Source: Rhodobacterales bacterium UBA5972
GTDB lineage: Bacteria; Pseudomonadota; Alphaproteobacteria; Rhodobacterales; Rhodobacteraceae
Direction of reading: 5' to 3'
NCBI GenBank assembly: GCA_002430125.1
Contig: DJBQ01000014.1
Coordinates: 1 to 9,943 of the forward strand
Length of the DNA: 9,943 bases
Shown here: positions 6,864 through 9,943 of the stretch, piece by piece
Layout: every line of letters starts with the position of its first letter
Position numbering within the stretch: the stretch's first letter is position 1
Notes under the pieces: model-generated
Databases searched by the model: none
Seen by the model: only the letters and a program-made list of their open reading frames with translations
Told to the model about the DNA's origin: nothing
Translations under genes and position numbers: made by a program

Positions 6864-7573
6864 TCGACGGCCTCCCCGATGATGCTGGTTTCTCGGTCGA
6901 TCAGCAGTCTGAAAAAGTGGTCCCAAAGTGCGACGGCCAGCAATATTGCGCCAAAAGACATTGGCAATTGCGGCAGCCACATCGGGGTATAGACCCAGTC
7001 AGAACCGGTTTCGGCCCAAATCTGCCCCCATTTAGCTGGCGAGTTGGCAAACATCGAAAAGAACGAAATCAGCCAATCTGGCACGAAATCCTGCCCTTGG
7101 GTGCGGTCGTTTAACACCACGGACATGATATTGGTCTTAACGGCGTAGCGGGCAAAATAGGTTGCTGTGGCAGCGGCGATCAGCATCGCGAACACATCAA
7201 GCCACAGTATTGTGTAGCGGTTCATGTTCAGGAAAATAGATACACGGATGTGACCGCCCTTGGTCAAAGTATAGGCCAGCGCGAAGAACGAGGTCGCCGC
7301 CATGGCGTAGCCAGCATATTCGGTCGAGCCGGGAAATGTCACGCCGGCCCAGCGGGCGATCATTTGCGCGACGATCAGCAAAAGGATCATGACCATAAAA
7401 AAGGCTGCTAAGACGCCTGAATATAGGTAAATCCGGTCAAGGATGCGCCATACAGGGCGCAGTATTCGCGTGGCGGTGTCGCGCTGAAACAGGCAGAAGG
7501 CTGCGAACATTGTCGGGAAAACGAACAGCCAAACCCACAGCGGCAGACCCAGAAATGGTTGCCAGTCTCTCAA
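6860..7573 (-). CDS. dctQ: TRAP transporter small permease subunit (DctQ family), with extra N-terminal membrane segment
   Basis: A protein of 237 residues from the proposed TTG start. The DctQ core is visible from about residue 40: a first helix, then a PGSTEYAGYAMAATSFFALAY stretch that leads into KGGHIRVSIF, the conserved HIRV loop, and a final MWLPQLPMSFGAILL segment. Compared with the usual 160-180 residue DctQ it has an added hydrophobic segment near residues 8-28 and a longer loop between NDRTQGQD and DWVYTP. An in-frame ATG at 7612 would add 13 residues, but it sits in the loop of the dctP-dctQ terminator hairpin. TTG 7573 has GGGGGA (7581-7586) 7 nt upstream and is the better start. 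The protein helps DctM dock the substrate-binding protein. Confidence 0.88.
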   Translation of the reverse strand: MRDWQPFLGLPLWVWLFVFPTMFAAFCLFQRDTATRILRPVWRILDRIYLYSGVLAAFFMVMILLLIVAQMIARWAGVTFPGSTEYAGYAMAATSFFALAYTLTKGGHIRVSIFLNMNRYTILWLDVFAMLIAAATATYFARYAVKTNIMSVVLNDRTQGQDFVPDWLISFFSMFANSPAKWGQIWAETGSDWVYTPMWLPQLPMSFGAILLAVALWDHFFRLLIDRETSIIGEAVE

Positions 7574-7599
7574 TTCTCTATCCCCCGGAAGTATATAAA

Positions 7600-7628
7600 C
7601 GGCCCCCGCCATTGATCAGCAGGGGCCG
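7600..7628 (-). terminator. Intra-operon rho-independent terminator/attenuator between dctP and dctQ
   Basis: On the - strand, CGGCCCCTGC and GCGGGGGCCG pair over 10 bp with one G-U pair, around a 9 nt loop, and are followed by TTTATATA. The hairpin starts 15 nt after the dctP stop. The T-run is short, so termination is probably partial. Such a structure between dctP and dctQ fits the need for more binding protein than permease and may also protect the dctP mRNA 3' end. The in-frame ATG at 7612 falls in its loop. Confidence 0.75.
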
Positions 7629-7643
7629 CAATTTTGTCTGGTC

Positions 7644-8627
7644 TTAGTTGGCGTTATATGCGTCCAGAATAGCCTGTCCATCGGCACCGGCGGCTGCCAG
7701 CCAATCGGCGGTCATTGTGACGCCAATCGCTTGCAGTTCCTTCAGGAATTCCGGGCTGGCATCTTCGACTTTCATGCCATTTGCCTCCAACTGTTCGAAA
7801 TACCAGTTGGCCAGCGACTCGGATTTGGCGGAACAGTCCGCACCGGTTTCATCACCGGCTTTCTGAACCGCGGCCTGCGTAATGGCATCAAGTGCATCCC
7901 AGACACCTTTATTGACCATCACATAATTACGCGGCATCCAGGCGTTGACCTTATAGTAATAACCCAGTTGTTCCCAAACCTTGCGGTCATACCCGGTCGC
8001 GCCTGACGAGATAAACGCTTCGGCGACGCCGGTTGCCAATGCTTGCGACAATTCAGCCGCTTCGACCTGCACCGGCACCATGCCCAAACCAGCGGCAAAG
8101 GTCGCGGTCGCAGTATTATAGGACCGGAACTTGACGCCTTGGGTATCGGCCGACGAATTCACGGCTTTCTTGAAGTAAAAGCCCTGACCCGGCCATGGGC
8201 AGGTATAGATCACCACCAGATTTTGACCGGCAAGTTGAGCGTTTACGACGCCCTTGGCGGCCTGCCAGAGCCGTTCATTATCTGCATAGGTAGTCGCAAG
8301 GAATGGCAGGTTGTCCCACCCCAGCAAAGGCACTTCGTTGGCATGTGACGACATCAGACGTTCACCAATCGGGGCTTGTCCTGTCTGAACCGCGCGTTTG
8401 ATTTCGCCGCCCTTGAACAATGAACCACCGGGGTGAACCGTGATGTCAATGTTGCCACCAGTGTATTCGCGCACTTTATCGGCAAAAACCACGCCCATTT
8501 CCGAATGGAAGTTTGATGCGGAATAGGCCATTGGCATATCCCATTTTTCAGCCGTCGCGACCGATGCGCCAAGCGCCAGCGTTGTTGCAGCCAAGGCTGC
8601 GGTCAGGGTCAGTTTAGGTGCTATCAT
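7644..8627 (-). CDS. dctP: TRAP transporter substrate-binding protein (DctP family)
   Basis: A 327-residue periplasmic protein. Residues 1-26 are a Sec signal peptide with a Lys in the n-region, a long Ala/Leu core and an ATA cleavage site before EKW. The mature part has the DctP pattern: HPGGSLFKGGE (65-75), then VKFRSYN (165-171) with R168 in the place of the conserved Arg that binds the substrate carboxylate, then AELSQALATGVAEAF (191-205). It captures a carboxylated substrate and delivers it to the DctQM permease. ATG 8627 is chosen over ATG 8654 because AAAGGGAG (8636-8643) lies 8 nt upstream and a signal peptide begins there. It follows the FAD oxidoreductase gene by 40 bp. The substrate is unknown; the upstream gene points to an amino acid or N-methylated amino acid. 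Two Cys residues (C143, C265) occur in the mature protein and might form a disulfide. Confidence 0.94.
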   Translation of the reverse strand: MIAPKLTLTAALAATTLALGASVATAEKWDMPMAYSASNFHSEMGVVFADKVREYTGGNIDITVHPGGSLFKGGEIKRAVQTGQAPIGERLMSSHANEVPLLGWDNLPFLATTYADNERLWQAAKGVVNAQLAGQNLVVIYTCPWPGQGFYFKKAVNSSADTQGVKFRSYNTATATFAAGLGMVPVQVEAAELSQALATGVAEAFISSGATGYDRKVWEQLGYYYKVNAWMPRNYVMVNKGVWDALDAITQAAVQKAGDETGADCSAKSESLANWYFEQLEANGMKVEDASPEFLKELQAIGVTMTADWLAAAGADGQAILDAYNAN

Positions 8628-8667
8628 GGTAAAATCTCCCTTTAGGTGATGCACGTTTCGAATTCAG

Positions 8668-9918
8668 TCAGCCCCCTTTGGCGAACCGTTTCGGTTCATA
8701 GGGACTCATATTGTTGTTGGTCTGGGTCTTGGTGATCAGATCCGCCACCATCCTCCCGGTCTTTGGGCCGCCTGTCAGCCCGATATGGTGATGCCCGAAT
8801 GCCGCAAAGACACCCGTCGTGCCGATTTCGCCAATCAATGGCAGGCTGTCGGATGGCGCTGGACGAAACCCCAGCCATTCTTCTTCGCTATCAGCGGTCA
8901 TCTCAGGAAATATCTCGCGTACTTTCTTACGCAGTAAGTTTAACGGAGGCCTTGAAGGTATGTCCGAAAGCCCTCCGAATTCCACAACACCCGCGCATCT
9001 TAGACCTTGATCCGTCGCCGTTGCAACGAATTTTCCAGAGGCCAGCATCATCGGGTTATTCGGCGTCAGGTTTGGGCTTTTGTACGTCACGTGGTATCCG
9101 CGTTCAGCCTCAAGTGGAACTTTGAAGCCAAGTTTCTGCATCAACGGCTTTGACCAGACGCCAGCTGCCAGTACGGCTTGATCGCACGAGAATCGCCCCT
9201 GATCTGTATCAACCGCTGAAATCCTGCCGCCACTCAGGTCAAAATCTTTAACTTCGGCCCGAACGAATTTACCGCCCATTTCGCCCAGCAGTTTGACCAG
9301 ATCCTTGACGTAATTGCCCGGATTAAGGATGAAGCCGTGGTTCTTGTTGACGGCCATAAAGTTGATGTCTGGCGCTAGGATCGGTTCCTTTTCTTGCACC
9401 GCCCGCCCTTCGATCAATTCAGGCACAAACCCGGCCTCGCGGCGTAAAGCCCACGTATATGCATCTGCCTCAAACGCGGCGCGGTTTTTGTAGACAAAGT
9501 TGTATTCGCTTTCCCGCACCCATTTTGCAGCACCGGTTCCGGCCGTCAACGCCTGATGTTGTTCAAGGCTATCGCCGACAATGGTTGTCAGACCTTTGGA
9601 TATCCGCCGGGTATCGCTGTCATTTGCATGGCTTAAATACGTCACCAGCCACGGCAACAGTTTCGGAAAGTATCCCCAGCGCATGAAAAGTGGAAAATTC
9701 GGGTCGGCCAGATATTTCGGCCCTTTTTTGACCAGTCCCGGCGCTGTCACAGGCACGACCGAACAACTGGCCAGAATGCAGCCGTTGCCATAAGATGCAC
9801 CCATCCCCGGTTCACCTTTGTCAATCAGCGTCACGTCGTGGCCGGCACGTCTTAACCAGATAGCGGAGGCCGCACCAACGATCCCGGCACCGACAACTAT
9901 GGTGTGTTGGCTGCTCAA
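8668..9918 (-). CDS. FAD-dependent amino acid oxidoreductase (DadA/DAO family)
   Basis: A 416-residue flavoprotein of the D-amino acid dehydrogenase / glycine-sarcosine oxidase superfamily. The N-terminus has the dinucleotide fold IVVGAGIVGAASA (GxGxxG at 10-15) and D33 at the end of the second strand. C-terminal family blocks are GFRPAPSDSLPLIG (350-363) and GHHHIGLTGGPKTGRMVADL (375-394), with R352 a likely substrate carboxylate ligand. No signal peptide is seen, so it should act in the cytosol or at the inner membrane face, passing electrons to the respiratory chain or oxygen. Candidate substrates are D-amino acids, D-hydroxyproline or N-methyl amino acids; sequence alone does not choose. 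The TTG start at 9918 gives a typical 6-residue lead before the FAD strand and has a weak GGA upstream. The frame stays open to the window edge without an ATG, so an upstream start cannot be excluded. It is the first gene of the operon visible here; the promoter lies outside the window. Confidence 0.86.
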   Translation of the reverse strand: MSSQHTIVVGAGIVGAASAIWLRRAGHDVTLIDKGEPGMGASYGNGCILASCSVVPVTAPGLVKKGPKYLADPNFPLFMRWGYFPKLLPWLVTYLSHANDSDTRRISKGLTTIVGDSLEQHQALTAGTGAAKWVRESEYNFVYKNRAAFEADAYTWALRREAGFVPELIEGRAVQEKEPILAPDINFMAVNKNHGFILNPGNYVKDLVKLLGEMGGKFVRAEVKDFDLSGGRISAVDTDQGRFSCDQAVLAAGVWSKPLMQKLGFKVPLEAERGYHVTYKSPNLTPNNPMMLASGKFVATATDQGLRCAGVVEFGGLSDIPSRPPLNLLRKKVREIFPEMTADSEEEWLGFRPAPSDSLPLIGEIGTTGVFAAFGHHHIGLTGGPKTGRMVADLITKTQTNNNMSPYEPKRFAKGG

Positions 9919-9943
9919 TGGGTGTCCGAATGGAAATGAAGAC

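Noticed and set aside
6864..6980. N-terminal extension of DctM by 39 residues
   Set aside because: It overlaps dctQ in another frame and is polar and Arg-rich, unlike the DctM N-terminus; ATG 6863 has GGGGAGG at good spacing.
1..9943. Mobile element, CRISPR, tRNA, phage or defence system
   Set aside because: No transposase, integrase, direct repeat array, tRNA-like cloverleaf or defence gene was seen; the window is fully occupied by metabolic, transport and regulatory genes.

Overview
The window reads as a compact stretch of alphaproteobacterial chromosome, most likely from a marine Rhodobacteraceae (Roseobacter-type) bacterium. That assignment is an inference from moderate GC, tightly packed and overlapping genes, a dimethylamine monooxygenase cluster typical of that group, and a TRAP transporter. 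No rRNA, tRNA, CRISPR array, insertion sequence or phage gene was seen. Every gene that lies wholly inside the window looks intact.

Left part, + strand (1-2882): a dmmDABC-type operon. It holds the 3' end of a GcvT-like, folate-dependent protein (dmmD), a small CxxC/CxxC protein (dmmA), a flavin/NAD/[2Fe-2S] reductase (dmmB) and a heme-dependent oxidative N-demethylase (DUF3445/HODM alpha-like, dmmC). Together these should oxidise dimethylamine to methylamine and pass the released C1 unit to tetrahydrofolate. The genes are coupled by a 16 bp gap, an ATGA overlap and a 9 bp gap.

Middle (2879-4603): two divergent regulators share an 84 bp promoter region. An XRE/cupin regulator on the - strand ends head-on against dmmC with a 4 bp overlap. 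A GlxA/GbdR-type regulator on the + strand (DJ-1/PfpI-like domain plus AraC HTH) ends 1 bp from the next - strand gene.

Right part, - strand (4605-9918, transcribed right to left): an apparent operon with a DadA/DAO-type FAD amino acid oxidoreductase, a TRAP substrate-binding protein (DctP), the small and large TRAP permeases (DctQ, DctM) and a bile acid:sodium symporter (BASS) family membrane protein. A strong hairpin followed by a short T-run separates dctP from dctQ. It probably terminates some transcripts so that the binding protein is made in excess, and it argues for a TTG start of dctQ.

Taken together, the window looks like an island for methylated amine and amino-compound use: DMA demethylation on one side, uptake and FAD-dependent oxidation of an amino or N-methylated acid on the other, and two regulators of amine-type families between them. 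Which regulator controls which operon, and the substrate of the TRAP/FAD operon, cannot be read from sequence alone. No clearly new biological system is visible. The most interesting points are the regulator pairing, the BASS carrier attached to a TRAP operon with changed Na+-site motif, and the intra-operon terminator that overlaps an apparent start codon.
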